Part shown: in pieces, positions 54,027 to 64,000 of the stretch | How positions within the stretch are numbered: the first letter of the stretch is position 1 | How the letters are laid out: the number at the start of each line of letters is the position of its first letter | Source: Peronospora farinosa | Taxonomy: Eukaryota > Oomycota > Peronosporomycetes > Peronosporales > Peronosporaceae | DNA length: 64,000 nt | Assembly (NCBI GenBank): GCA_947646735.1 | Contig: CANTFK010000943.1 | Coordinates: 578,618 to 642,617 of the forward strand | Direction of reading: 5' to 3' | Notes under the pieces: generated by a model | Told to the model about the DNA's origin: nothing | What the model saw: only the letters and a program-made list of their open reading frames with translations | The model's database searches: none | Translations under genes and position numbers: made by a program

Positions 54027-54462
54027 AGACGTTCTCTTGCATCAACGAAATCATTTATACCACATACAATCATAATACAAAAGCAAGACCAGCAGCTAAA
54101 ACATGCCTCAAAACCCACTGTTGTCCGATTGCACGGACCCGATTTATCTTCTGCCAGCTCTAGGAATCTATACTTATCGATACAAAGCTTCGAAAGTCGA
54201 TGCATATAGCTGTACCACCATCATCATGTACCGACCAATTACTTGACTGGGTTTTCGATCATGCAGTGAGATCTCCATCCCACACCCTTTCGATTTGGCA
54301 GATAGAAGCAAAAGCATCGTGTTGTGGTCGACGTGCGTCGGGATTCGAAGATCGTGTGAAACAATGTGCAGTAGGCTGTGTGTGGTCTGGCGGGCGGGAA
54401 GTAGGCGTGCTGGTGCTTTGCGTGGGATGTTATTGATGTATGTTTTGATACTATTTGGTGTT
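54027..54462. other. Thr-Trp head-to-head spacer, long form
   Basis: Nearly identical to 42646-43081; no gene is seen. Confidence 0.8.
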
Positions 54463-54534
54463 GGGGGAATAGCTCAGTGGTAGAGCGCTGGATTCCAGAC
54501 CCAGCGGTCGGGGGTTCGATCCCCTCTTCCCTCA
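54463..54534 (+). tRNA. tRNA-Trp(CCA), set 4
   Basis: Identical to the other tRNA-Trp copies. Confidence 0.95.
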
Positions 54535-54630
54535 TCCTTTGTTCTTTGAGTACTTCTTTGTGCGCTTTTGCCTGCAGAGAACAGCTCGCAAACCGCGGCA
54601 GGGTGACGGACACAGTCAACACGAGAAAAC

Positions 54631-54679
54631 AAAAGTGCGATACTTCTCGATTTATGCGTGTCATCCTTGCGCAGGGGCC

Positions 54680-54710
<31 letters not shown>

Positions 54711-54735
54711 TACGGATGACCACCGAAGTGGTTCC
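54631..54735 (-). ncRNA. U6: U6 spliceosomal snRNA, set 4 (terminator variant)
   Basis: Identical to set 3, including the T to C change before the terminal T4. TATA is at 54758-54763. Confidence 0.93.
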
Positions 54736-54948
54736 TGTCAACAAGACGCGCCGCGCTCCTATAAGTGGTCGGCTTAGGCATCACATCCAGAACCACTACT
54801 GCAAACAACAGGACGAGATGGAGAGAAGTCAGTGTCTTCTTTTAGCAAAGGACTTGTCTACAACGCATTGCTGTCCCACAGCACAGCACATCGGAGAGAG
54901 CGCGTGCATTGAGCAGCCAGAAGGGATATACGAGGAAGATAAGAAAAG

Positions 54949-55029
54949 CGACAGCTGTGAGATTCGAACTCACGCGGGTTGCCCCATTAACTTAGCAGGC
55001 TAACGCCTTAACCACTCGGCCAAGCTGTC
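54949..55029 (-). tRNA. tRNA-Ser(GCT), set 4
   Basis: Identical to the other tRNA-Ser copies. Confidence 0.95.
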
Positions 55030-56227
55030 GAGCTGTAAATATTATATGGTATCCTTCTTCTACATATCCATTCTTGAGCTCATTTCCTCTCAAAAACTAC
55101 CACTCAATGCTGCATGCATCTACTAACTGCCAGCCACATTCCTCACGCATACATAGCCCACTACACCACACCATATGTCACAGGGATAACCAGCCCCATC
55201 GACACACAATACTCCGAGAAAACGTTCCTTTCAACCAACCACACAGCACCACCAGATTTGCAGCGTCTATACGTTTAGAATGTGCTGCGCTTTTAGTTTG
55301 TCACCAACAAGCTGTAATCGAATGTACACACACTTTTTGAGCAAAACGCTTGCTATGGTAGATACATGCTTGTTGTTCATTACTTTCTGTCCACTGCCTG
55401 TTTGATCGAGCCATTCGAATAACGTAGTGAGAGGCGTATTGCCGCTGTTGTAGCGTACAGCATACTGCTCATATCCTACGGCGACGTGTATTGCTATCCC
55501 CATTAGAGTAGATGCTCACAGCACAGCTGTAGTCGGTCATCATCGAATGCTATTTAAGCGCGAAGACTTGTCAGTGAGCGGCATACTTGGTGTTCTGACA
55601 GAGCGGTGGAGAAGAGCTCGGCGGATCTCACATCCTCGGAGATAGTGTGCTCTTACTGCACAGATAGAGGTGGAAGCTACCCAGGACAAGAAACTACAGC
55701 AGTGGTAAAGGCGTAGTACAAGGTTTGAATACGAACGCACCATTACAGAAGATATAACGAAACGGTAGTATGGCTGGCAAGTATGGCAACGGACAAGGAC
55801 GCAAGCATGATCAGATGCTGAAGGGCGTGAAGTGGACTTGCGAGTTGGTGGAAAGAGACATTCAGAGGTGATGAATACGATAGCAGCACCGCAAAAGAGG
55901 AAGTTTTCAGAAGGATAGTGGGGAGGCCAAGACTGAGAATAGAGGGAAGGTTGACGACGGCAAAGGTGGAAAGCGGTCCAAACATACCCGATAAGGTGTG
56001 AAATGTGTATTGAGATGAGTTTGTAGAGCTCCGATCCGGCTAAGGATCTGCAATGTCTAACACCACACCCTTACTCGATATAATACTTGGTGCGACAAGG
56101 CAATGATGTAGTGAAGGCGGTGTGTTACATTCACCGGACGTGATAGCAGGCAGTGAGCAGTACACTGATCCTGAAGTGAGGGAAGAGCGAGAAAGAAGGT
56201 GCAGACGAGGCAGCAGAGGCAAAGATT
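55030..56227. other. Ser-Thr spacer, set 4, full length
   Basis: About 1.2 kb, the full-length form. It carries the 78-codon ORF on the minus strand (55267-55503). No gene can be supported. Confidence 0.6.
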
Positions 56228-56299
56228 AGCCCCCAGGCGGGATCGAACCACCGACCTTTCGCTTACGAAGCGAGTGCTCTACCACTGAGCTATAGGGGC
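56228..56299 (-). tRNA. tRNA-Thr(CGT), set 4
   Basis: Intact 72-base tRNA-Thr whose 5' end directly abuts LINE G at 56300. Confidence 0.95.
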
Positions 56300-56396
56300 A
56301 CTTCTCAATTTGCCGGCTACCCCACAAGTCGACTCTTCAGAAGAACCCTCTCTCGCCCGCCGCTCCCGCCGCCCCCTCTGTCCAAGCTTTTCCGCT

Positions 56397-59201
56397 ATGT
56401 TCGCTCCCACGAATCCAACTTCGGCCACAGCTGCCAACCCAGCCAATGCCGCTCGTCATCATGGTTCCGGGAAAGAATCCAGTGAGAAGCCTGCCTCGTC
56501 TGTTCCCCCGTCGTCCTCAACCCATGGCTCTGACCAATCAGAAGCGTGGATTCGTGGAACGGGAGGGAACGGTTCGGTGTCGCAAGACTCTGAACCCACC
56601 CCAGGTTCAAGTGCAAGTTCAAGTTCAACGCGCGAAAATTTGGGATCTGGTTTTCAACCCACCCCAAGTTCAAGTTCAAGTCCAAGTGCAAGTGCAAGTG
56701 CAAGTGCAAGTGCAAGTCGACCAAAATTGGGATCCGGTTCCGAACCCACCCCAACTGCAAGTTCACCTTGCAAACATTTGGGAAGTGATTTCGAGACTGG
56801 AGAAAATTCCAGCTTCAACCCATCTTCGGAGGGACTTCCAGGACTGGATGAAGCGTCCACCCCAGGTGGTACTTTAACCGGGAATCCGCCTGACACCACC
56901 ACTGACGATGGGGATGTCGTCATGGTGGAAGGAGGTACTGTGGAAGCGCCAGCCGAAGACACACGTCCGACCATGGCCGAGCTGCTCTGGCAGCACGAAC
57001 ACCTCCGACGCGACCGAGCTGTGATCGAAGCAGCCCGCAAGCGCGTCGAGACCCCGAAGCCTCTTGCTGTGGACATCGAGGCGATTGAGCGCCAGTATGC
57101 TGCTGGTCACGACTGGTCGCTCATCGCTTCAAGAATGGAACAAGCGCGTCCCTATCAGCTACCGAGAGCCAAGTTTGACATGGTGATCGAGACTGGTAGA
57201 GCGCTTGCGAAGACTTCCGTCCACAAGATACTGGCGTCGCTTGCCGGTCCGGATCATGGAAACAGTGAGCTCGAAGAGCTGTACAAGCAATTCGAGATTG
57301 GCCAGATTTCCAAGATGCCGGGAGGCAACTTGCGCGTCAAGGTCAAGTCGAAAGAAGCCTGTGTGCGCTTGGAGCGCACCAAGGTGAATATCCTTGGCGG
57401 TGTGTTCACCTTCAAGGAGTTCGACATCCTTGGCGACAAGTACTACTTGGATATTTCCAATGTAGACTGCGACATGGATACGGATATGATCCTGCACCGA
57501 CTGTTCCTTCTTGGATGCAAGCCGGTATACGACACCTTCCGTGAAGTGAACATGCCGACTGGAGTCACGTCTGCGACATGGCGGGTGTACTTCCTGTCGA
57601 GATCGTGCCCTCCAGCTTTGATCATCAACAACTGTGTGTGTGATCAGCTGGTCTTCGACAACAAGCTTCATCCTGCTCACGGGAAAAATGCGCCGTTCAG
57701 CTCAGAGCGAATGCCATTTGGCTATCGCTCGCACCACGGAATCGATCTGGGCACGCAAGATAGCGTCTTTCCGCCACCTGAGCCTGCGTCCGAGCCAGAT
57801 CGCCAGCAGCAGCAACAACACCAGCAATACCAACAACCGAAGACGTACGCGCAAGCTGCGAATGCGAATGCGAATGCGAATGCGAAGCCCAAGCCGATGC
57901 CCAAACAAACCTCGCTGCAGAGGGCAGTCGAGGACGCGAAAAAACGGGAAGGTCAGCTCCAGAAAGGAGCTCAGCATGGCAAGCCACCCGCTGCCAATCA
58001 GCTCACCAAGCTTCAAGGAAGCAACTCGGATGCGCTCTCGATCTCGACGTTCAACGGATCCAACGGCAAGATCACTCCCCCAGGGAGTCCGAAAGCTACA
58101 GCCAAGCCGAAGCTGTTGTTGACCACCGGAGCCAGCGATGGCTTCATCGATGCGTCCAACAAGAAGAAACGCGGCCGCAACGCGATCGACTTCTCCAACA
58201 TGTTGGTGAAGCAGTCCACGCAGCCCTTGAATGGCATCGCCACCTCCAACTACTTTCATGCGCTCCAGTCGATGGAGGTCAAGTTCGAATCGAAGAACTT
58301 GACTGCTGACAAACAGTATGGAGTCCGCTATCAGGTTGTCCCTGCGGATGTGAAGCGTCCCGACGAATTGAAGACCTCGACCGAGTCTGCTTTCTTCGTC
58401 GAGAAGCACCACACGAAGATCAAGAAAGCAGCAAAGGCGTCGCCGGTCCTCGAAGTGACCGAGGCGATGATCAACGACGAGAACACGGCGCTTCTCAACA
58501 CCCTCCCTGACTGTCTTGCGAAAGCGGACAAGAAGGTCGACGGCGTGTGCAAGCTGCTCGAGAACGCCACGAATCCTGACCACATCACGAAGAAAGCGGT
58601 CGAGTGTCCGCTCGCCTTCAACAGCGCATTGGCGTTGAAGATGGCTGGAAGCGGACACGAGATCGCAGAACTGGCGCAACTTCACGCGATCAACCGCGTG
58701 TTCTGTGCGACGCAGCCCAATGAAGACACCACGTTCAGCACGAAGTGGAAGAAGCTGATGGGATCGGCAGTTCCGTCGAAGCGTAGCGACATTTTCAAGA
58801 CGTGTGCGAAGTGGTGGACGTCGTCCGACTCGATCAAGGAGCTGTCTCGCTCGTCCAAGGCTTTGGGCATGTTCGAGCTCATGCTCATGTCGATCGCGCC
58901 GACGATCTTCAACAACGACCACTGGATCCAGTACCTCACGGGTCAGCCCGTCGAGTGGATCCCAGCACACAACACGCGACTTCTCCACGTGAACACCCTC
59001 CTTCGTCTCTTGCGGTCCGAGCTCGGTGCGCACTGTATGCAGCAGTGGAGTGAAGTGCAGTGGCAAGGTCACCTTCTGGACGACCTCGAGTCGCTTCAGA
59101 AGCTTGACGGGTTCTACAAAGAAGACGCTTCGGTGTTGCAGCTTCAAGTCGTTGAAGGTGGAGTTGCGATGGTAGCGGGCGGATTGGCCACTCGTTGCTA
59201 A
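56397..59201 (+). CDS. LINE G ORF1, gag-like protein, ~934 aa
   Basis: Same domains as F ORF1. The Ser-Ala repeat is two residues longer. Substitutions include Trp for Arg in ELLWQHEHL and Gly for Glu in LTGNPPD. Because the 5' UTR C run is one base shorter, an in-frame upstream ATG at 56310 exists, which would add 29 residues. The MFAPTN start shared with F is preferred. Confidence 0.88.
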   Translation: MFAPTNPTSATAANPANAARHHGSGKESSEKPASSVPPSSSTHGSDQSEAWIRGTGGNGSVSQDSEPTPGSSASSSSTRENLGSGFQPTPSSSSSPSASASASASASRPKLGSGSEPTPTASSPCKHLGSDFETGENSSFNPSSEGLPGLDEASTPGGTLTGNPPDTTTDDGDVVMVEGGTVEAPAEDTRPTMAELLWQHEHLRRDRAVIEAARKRVETPKPLAVDIEAIERQYAAGHDWSLIASRMEQARPYQLPRAKFDMVIETGRALAKTSVHKILASLAGPDHGNSELEELYKQFEIGQISKMPGGNLRVKVKSKEACVRLERTKVNILGGVFTFKEFDILGDKYYLDISNVDCDMDTDMILHRLFLLGCKPVYDTFREVNMPTGVTSATWRVYFLSRSCPPALIINNCVCDQLVFDNKLHPAHGKNAPFSSERMPFGYRSHHGIDLGTQDSVFPPPEPASEPDRQQQQQHQQYQQPKTYAQAANANANANAKPKPMPKQTSLQRAVEDAKKREGQLQKGAQHGKPPAANQLTKLQGSNSDALSISTFNGSNGKITPPGSPKATAKPKLLLTTGASDGFIDASNKKKRGRNAIDFSNMLVKQSTQPLNGIATSNYFHALQSMEVKFESKNLTADKQYGVRYQVVPADVKRPDELKTSTESAFFVEKHHTKIKKAAKASPVLEVTEAMINDENTALLNTLPDCLAKADKKVDGVCKLLENATNPDHITKKAVECPLAFNSALALKMAGSGHEIAELAQLHAINRVFCATQPNEDTTFSTKWKKLMGSAVPSKRSDIFKTCAKWWTSSDSIKELSRSSKALGMFELMLMSIAPTIFNNDHWIQYLTGQPVEWIPAHNTRLLHVNTLLRLLRSELGAHCMQQWSEVQWQGHLLDDLESLQKLDGFYKEDASVLQLQVVEGGVAMVAGGLATRC

Positions 59202-59250
59202 ACCTTCCTCGACGTCACAACCGACGTGGAGCAACATCAGTGTTCTGACT

Positions 59251-62200
59251 GTGAACACTAATGGCATCAAGAAGAATGGCCACCTATTTATCGAGAGCAT
59301 GCTCTCCAAGTACTCAATGGCGTGCGTCCAAGAAACCAAGTTCGGCGACAGCACCCATCTTTCCAATTTCAAGTTCCACCTCGACTCGAGCTTCAAGCAC
59401 AAGGTCTTCGTGGACGACCCCAACTCACAGCTGCATCGACCCACGCGAGGACGAAGCAATGGAGTGTTGACTGTGCTCCGCTCTGACTTCCCTGGCTTCG
59501 ACTCGGCTGTTGAATTTCCAAGTCTGTCGGTTCCCGGACGCTACCTCGTCGTGAAAGTAATGGTTGAGAGTGCTCCCATCTACATTCACAACGTGTATGC
59601 GCCTGTGGACCGCCAAGAAAAGCAACAATTCTTCTCGAGCTTGGCGACCGAGGAGTTCGAAGATCAAGCGACGCATTTTGTGTTGGGCGATCTCAACACT
59701 CCCCTGGACCCGAGACTTGATTCTTCCAACCCCGACTTGCGCTACGATCCCAGCCGGTCCAGTTGCCTCGAATGGTTGGCGAAGCTGGGTGTCGTCGATG
59801 CATGGCGGATCCACTTCGACACCAAGCGTGTGTTCACTGGTCCTCTTCCTCGGAAGAATCGGCTGGACTACATCTTGCTGTCAGAGTCTTTCTACGACCG
59901 CTTCTACGACACCTCCAAGTACTTCCTGCCGATGCATGCTGGAGACCACCTTGCTCACAGTGTGAGTTTCAGGTCTGGCTCGCAGCTGCATGGACGAGGG
60001 TACTGGAAGTTCCCCCGCTATCTGCTGGAATACCCAGTGGTGGTGTCTGCGATCGAGAAAGAAGCCGAGCTGGTCCGAGACAAGCTACGCACCACGTCCA
60101 ACCCAGGCAAGATCTGGGAGGAATGGAAGGCGAGCATCAAGACCCAACTCCAAGACGTGCAGAAGAAGCTCCGGATGCAAGACTCTCAAGCTGTCGAAGA
60201 AGCTCGCGTGCAGTTGGATCAAGCTGCGGCAAGGTATCGCACAGCAGGAAGCGATTCGAATCGAGACCACTTCGACGAAGCCATGAGGAACTATAAGGAG
60301 ACGGTCACGCGGACGAGCCAATACAACCAAGACACTGCATTCGACTTCCAAGCCGCCAACTCCGAGAAATCGACCAAGCACTTCTTCCGTCCGCTGGACA
60401 CGAGCTTGAGACGAGTCTCGATCGAAGAGGTGATGACACCGGGTGGAAGTGTCTCGACGAACCCTCACGAGATCTCTCTCCGCTTCCTGGAGCACTGGGG
60501 GTCCGAGATGGGAGACCCCAACAGTCCGACAGGGAGAGCTCCTCCACCCGACGATGGCATGCAGCGCAAGCTTCTCGACTCGATTGTCTGCTTCGTCACG
60601 GAGACTGACCGTGCGATCTTGGACGCACCGGTCACTTCTTCGGACCTTGCGAGCGCGATCCGACACATGAAAGCGTCGTCAGCACCCGGCATGGACGGAT
60701 TGACCGCTGGTTTCTACCAGGTGGCTCCGGACGTGTTCGGAGAGTGCTTGAGCATCGTGTTCAACGAACGTCTCAAGCGTGGCGTGCTGCTCCCGTCTCA
60801 GCGCAAGTCTGCAGTCGTGCTTCTGCACAAGAAGGGTTCGAGAGCAGAGCCTGGCAACTACCGACCCATCGCACTGGTGCAAGTCGATGTGAAGGTGCTG
60901 TCCAAGGCTCTGACGTATCGACTCCAGCAAGTGATCGCCGACTTGATCCATCCCGACCAGAAGGGCTTCGTCAAGGGTCGCTCAATTCACCACCATGTGC
61001 GGTTCCTCGCGGACCTCCAAGACTTGACAACGAGTCGCGATGAAGAAGCGTACGCGATGTTCTTGGACTTCCAGAAGGCGTTCGATCGAGTGAACTGGGA
61101 CTACATGTTCCGGCTGCTCGAGCGAATGAGGTTCGGTTCAGAGTTTGCTCAGTGGATCAAGCTGCTGTACACCGACCCTCAAGCGCATCTTCTCATCAAC
61201 CAGAACATCCAGCCTGCGCTGTTTCCGACACGAGGAGTGAAGCAAGGCGATCCGTTGTCTGCGCTGCTCTTCGTCTTGACCATCGAGCCGCTCGGCAACA
61301 TGCTGCGTGCGCACGAAGAGTACGGAGTGTGTCTGAATGCAGACCACACGACGACGAGCACGTTCTTCGCGGACGACTCAACTCTGCTTGCGAGCTCGAT
61401 ACCGAACTTGCAGGCGCAGCTTGACACCGTGGATGAGTACTGCAAAGGCTCTGGCGCGAAGCTCAATCTGTCCAAGTCGACGCTGCTAGCACTAAATCGG
61501 AACCAGACCTGCCCTTCGCTCCCCGGAGTGCAAGTGCTGGGTCGTGCGGAGACGGTGAAGTACCTTGGCATCCCGTTTGGGCAGTCGTCGGTGGATGACG
61601 ACCTCGTGGAGTTCCTCGAGCAGCGCTTCTACGACGGCTTCAAGATGTGGTACCGGCGCGCAAGGACGCTTCGTGGGCGACTTCTGGTCGCTCAAACGAT
61701 GGTGCTCTCCCGCTTGTGGCACTACACACAACATGTGTCAATCCCAGCAACAGTCGTGAAGCGATGGCAGTCGATGCTGAATCGGTTCGTGCTGAGTCGA
61801 AAGCACGACCGAGACGCGTCGTACATCCAGCTGATCCCAAGCGAGTTCCTGTATCAGCGACGGAGTGAAGGTGGTTTGGGAATCCCAAGCCTGGAAGCAC
61901 ATCTCAAGCGCCAGCGTCTTCAGCTGCTTCTGCAGTTCATACGGGCTGCGAGAGTGACGGAAGCGCGGAACTGGACGACAGCGAGCTGTGAGTTGCTCCA
62001 ACTGGTTCTTCCTCGCACCGGTGGCTACAACGCACTCGACTTCCTCGTGGTCTCTCCACTCCGACATGGCGACATGATCAAGTGGAGACTGACTTCAACC
62101 TGGTGGAGAGCGACGTGGACGTGGTGGTACAAGATCCGGTGGGAAGTCACGTGGCAAGACCTTCCTTTTGAGGAGCGCGCTTGGTACGGTCTCCGACAGC

Positions 62201-63330
62201 CGATCTGGTTCCATTCGGATGCAGAGCTTCATTTCGAGCAGACTCCGCGGACTCACACCTGCGTGGCGCATCGGCGGTGCATTGGGATGGTGGTCGAGCC
62301 ACAGCGGAGTTTCCGGCTGCACGTGTCACGAGTCTTTGGTGTGCGGTCGCTCGTTGACTTCATGCGTGAAAGCTGTGCTTGGCCGTCGCAGCAAGATTTC
62401 GTCCAGCGCCACCTTGACTTCACGCTTGCATCTGTCTCCCCTGGACAACAGGCAAAGTGGCTGCGAGTGTTGTACAAGGAAGCGACTCAGATCGTCGAGC
62501 GACTTGGCGCGACGCAGCTTGTTCTGCAGGCTTCGAGCAGTGCACGGCGACTTCTTCCCCATCTGGGTTGCAATAGCGACGCGAAGGTGTGCTTGATCCC
62601 AGCGATCCCGAGATCTGCGCTGCTGCGTGTGGTGTGGACGCCAAAACCACCGACGAAGCCACATCCGATGACTGTGCACTCGCAGCGAGTTGGCGACGAG
62701 CAGATCAAAGCGTACGTCAAGTTCAGCAAGCACCTGCGCAAGATCCTGCTCCCTGTGTTCGAAGATCTGCAGTTCCGCCTCGCGTTTCGACTCCTACCGG
62801 TTCGATCGCGGTTCTGGTTCCTGCAGCAGTCGAACCCACGCATCATATACTGCATCCGAGACAGGTGCGACGCAGTCGAGACAGAGCAGCACTTGTTCTT
62901 CGAATGTTCACTCGCGACAAGACTGTGGGAACACTTTGGGAACATCATGGCGCCGTTCGTCCGATCTCAACTGACATGGGTCATGATAGCGACAGCAAGG
63001 AAACCAGTCGTGCGAGACGAATGGAAGGAGTGTGAAGACATCATCGGAGATGTATGGCACACGCTCCGCGCGGTGACACTCCACTTCATCTGGTCCGACC
63101 GCAATCGGTGTCTGTTCGACGGAAGACAGCCCACACCGACGACATCAGCAACGATGGTCATCTTCACCACAGCCAGCGCGCACTTTCGGCACAACCTGAG
63201 GAGGCGCTACGATGACGATGAGAGCGCATCACTGGAGAAGGCGCTTATCAAGATGAGGAAGTATCCGCCTTTTGGAGATTTTGCAACGGCGCACCCCGCC
63301 ATGTTCCCAGTCCGTCACCTCCAACAGTAG
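59251..63330 (+). CDS. LINE G ORF2, APE endonuclease and reverse transcriptase, 1359 aa
   Basis: Same protein as F ORF2, with all endonuclease, RT (FADD) and CX4CX7HX4C residues present. As in F, no ATG lies before the first endonuclease motif and the frame is +1 to ORF1. The differences from F that I saw are silent. Confidence 0.92.
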   Translation: MNTNGIKKNGHLFIESMLSKYSMACVQETKFGDSTHLSNFKFHLDSSFKHKVFVDDPNSQLHRPTRGRSNGVLTVLRSDFPGFDSAVEFPSLSVPGRYLVVKVMVESAPIYIHNVYAPVDRQEKQQFFSSLATEEFEDQATHFVLGDLNTPLDPRLDSSNPDLRYDPSRSSCLEWLAKLGVVDAWRIHFDTKRVFTGPLPRKNRLDYILLSESFYDRFYDTSKYFLPMHAGDHLAHSVSFRSGSQLHGRGYWKFPRYLLEYPVVVSAIEKEAELVRDKLRTTSNPGKIWEEWKASIKTQLQDVQKKLRMQDSQAVEEARVQLDQAAARYRTAGSDSNRDHFDEAMRNYKETVTRTSQYNQDTAFDFQAANSEKSTKHFFRPLDTSLRRVSIEEVMTPGGSVSTNPHEISLRFLEHWGSEMGDPNSPTGRAPPPDDGMQRKLLDSIVCFVTETDRAILDAPVTSSDLASAIRHMKASSAPGMDGLTAGFYQVAPDVFGECLSIVFNERLKRGVLLPSQRKSAVVLLHKKGSRAEPGNYRPIALVQVDVKVLSKALTYRLQQVIADLIHPDQKGFVKGRSIHHHVRFLADLQDLTTSRDEEAYAMFLDFQKAFDRVNWDYMFRLLERMRFGSEFAQWIKLLYTDPQAHLLINQNIQPALFPTRGVKQGDPLSALLFVLTIEPLGNMLRAHEEYGVCLNADHTTTSTFFADDSTLLASSIPNLQAQLDTVDEYCKGSGAKLNLSKSTLLALNRNQTCPSLPGVQVLGRAETVKYLGIPFGQSSVDDDLVEFLEQRFYDGFKMWYRRARTLRGRLLVAQTMVLSRLWHYTQHVSIPATVVKRWQSMLNRFVLSRKHDRDASYIQLIPSEFLYQRRSEGGLGIPSLEAHLKRQRLQLLLQFIRAARVTEARNWTTASCELLQLVLPRTGGYNALDFLVVSPLRHGDMIKWRLTSTWWRATWTWWYKIRWEVTWQDLPFEERAWYGLRQPIWFHSDAELHFEQTPRTHTCVAHRRCIGMVVEPQRSFRLHVSRVFGVRSLVDFMRESCAWPSQQDFVQRHLDFTLASVSPGQQAKWLRVLYKEATQIVERLGATQLVLQASSSARRLLPHLGCNSDAKVCLIPAIPRSALLRVVWTPKPPTKPHPMTVHSQRVGDEQIKAYVKFSKHLRKILLPVFEDLQFRLAFRLLPVRSRFWFLQQSNPRIIYCIRDRCDAVETEQHLFFECSLATRLWEHFGNIMAPFVRSQLTWVMIATARKPVVRDEWKECEDIIGDVWHTLRAVTLHFIWSDRNRCLFDGRQPTPTTSATMVIFTTASAHFRHNLRRRYDDDESASLEKALIKMRKYPPFGDFATAHPAMFPVRHLQQ

Positions 63331-63536
63331 CCACTGCTCCTGCGTCTATTCACACACATCGGAATCATCCACACTCGCACATCACGCAAGAAACAACTTG
63401 CACGCTATTCCCAAGAAACATGAAACATAGCAACTGTACAGTATATTTATTAGAAAAACAGCAGTAGTTTCTATACATAGCTAGGTAGATTGAGTAGTCA
63501 CTTCGTCTAAATTCTAGTAATATAGACAACCTTTCA

Positions 63537-63552
63537 ACTGAGCTATAGGGGC
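63537..63552 (-). repeat. Half-tRNA-Thr (LINE G 3' target-site copy)
   Basis: Exact copy of tRNA-Thr positions 1-16 on the minus strand. Confidence 0.95.
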
Positions 63553-63988
63553 AGACGTTCTCTTGCATCAACGAAATCATTTATACCACATACAATCATA
63601 ATACAAAAGCAAGACCAGCAGCTAAAACATGCCTCAAAACCCACTGTTGTCCGATTGCACGGACCCGATTTATCTTCTGCCAGCTCTAGGAATCTATACT
63701 TATCGATACAAAGCTTCGAAAGTCGATGCATATAGCTGTACCACCATCATCATGTACCGACCAATTACTTGACTGGGTTTTCGATCATGCAGTGAGATCT
63801 CCATCCCACACCCTTTCAATTTGGCAGATAGAAGCAAAAGCATCGTGTTGTGGTCGACGTGCGTCGGGATTCGAAGATCGTGTGAAACAATGTGCAGTAG
63901 GCTGTGTGTGGTCTGGCGGGCGGGAAGTAGGCGTGCTGGTGCTTTGCGTGGGATGTTATTGATGTATGTTTTGATACTATTTGGTGTT
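63553..63988. other. Thr-Trp head-to-head spacer, long form
   Basis: Third near-identical long-form spacer (one substitution seen near 63818); no gene is seen. Confidence 0.8.
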
Positions 63989-64000
63989 GGGGGAATAGCT
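63989..64000 (+). tRNA. tRNA-Trp(CCA), start of set 5, cut by window end
   Basis: GGGGGAATAGCT is the first 12 bases of tRNA-Trp, in the place expected from the ~9.5 kb tandem period. Confidence 0.85.

Larger units (their letters stand above)
56300..63536 (+). mobile_element. LINE copy G (subfamily 2, full length, both ORFs open)
   Basis: About 7.24 kb, nearly identical to F, with a perfect 16-base target duplication (56284-56299 and 63537-63552). Differences from F are a few substitutions, one extra 12-base stretch (two hexamers) in ORF1 and one base fewer in a C run of the 5' UTR. Confidence 0.96.
46779..64000. repeat. Tandem repeat, ~9.5 kb unit (LINE + tRNA/U6 set)
   Basis: Unit 1 is 46779-56299 and unit 2 starts at 56300. 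The two match nearly base for base (offset 9526 over ORF2 and the following spacer) up to the window end. Confidence 0.95.

Overview
The window looks like nuclear DNA of an oomycete or a related stramenopile. The evidence is compact protein genes with short GT-AG introns (about 60-95 bases), eukaryotic gene families (REV7/MAD2L2, TFIIE-beta, MRS2), a canonical U6 snRNA, and oomycete-style Copia, LINE and SINE elements. The species cannot be named from sequence alone. Gene models below were built by reading exon frames and splice sites by eye.

Region 1 (1-5.9 kb) is ordinary gene space. It holds a partial coiled-coil membrane protein on the minus strand, a doubtful small ORF, a three-exon REV7 HORMA-domain gene (minus), an eight-exon TFIIE-beta gene (plus) and a four-exon MRS2/CorA-type Mg2+ transporter (minus). 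Region 2 (5.9-10.2 kb) is a decayed Copia LTR retrotransposon that stops abruptly at the remnant of a tRNA-Trp gene.

Region 3 (10.2-64 kb) is a repeated small-RNA gene array colonised by one LINE lineage. The basic unit is tRNA-Thr(CGT), tRNA-Ser(GCT), U6 snRNA and tRNA-Trp(CCA), with Thr and Trp of neighbouring units arranged head to head. Four full sets are present, plus fragments. A roughly 7 kb bicistronic APE-type LINE (ORF1 gag-like; ORF2 endonuclease, reverse transcriptase and C-terminal CCHC finger; Tx1/L1-like) sits exactly at the 5' end of tRNA-Thr or tRNA-Trp genes. It points away from the tRNA and is bounded by a 16-17 bp target duplication equal to tRNA positions 1-16. Each insertion therefore regenerates a complete tRNA at the LINE 5' side and leaves a half-tRNA at its 3' side. 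Two subfamilies occur: subfamily 1 (copies A, A', B, C, D; mostly broken) and subfamily 2 (E truncated; F and G with both ORFs open).

The layout of region 3 is: A (-), a Gypsy-like insert, A' (+), B (-), a tRNA set, C (-), a tRNA set, D (+), a tRNA set, a SINE-like element, E (+), F (+), a tRNA set, G (+), and the start of the next set. C and D are arms of a giant inverted repeat (about 9 kb per arm) around one tRNA/U6 set. F and G with their downstream sets form a tandem repeat of about 9.5 kb. The most interesting observation is this tRNA A-box-targeted LINE, including a place (44.6-46.8 kb) where a SINE-like element, a truncated LINE and a full LINE are stacked in successive half-tRNA target sites.
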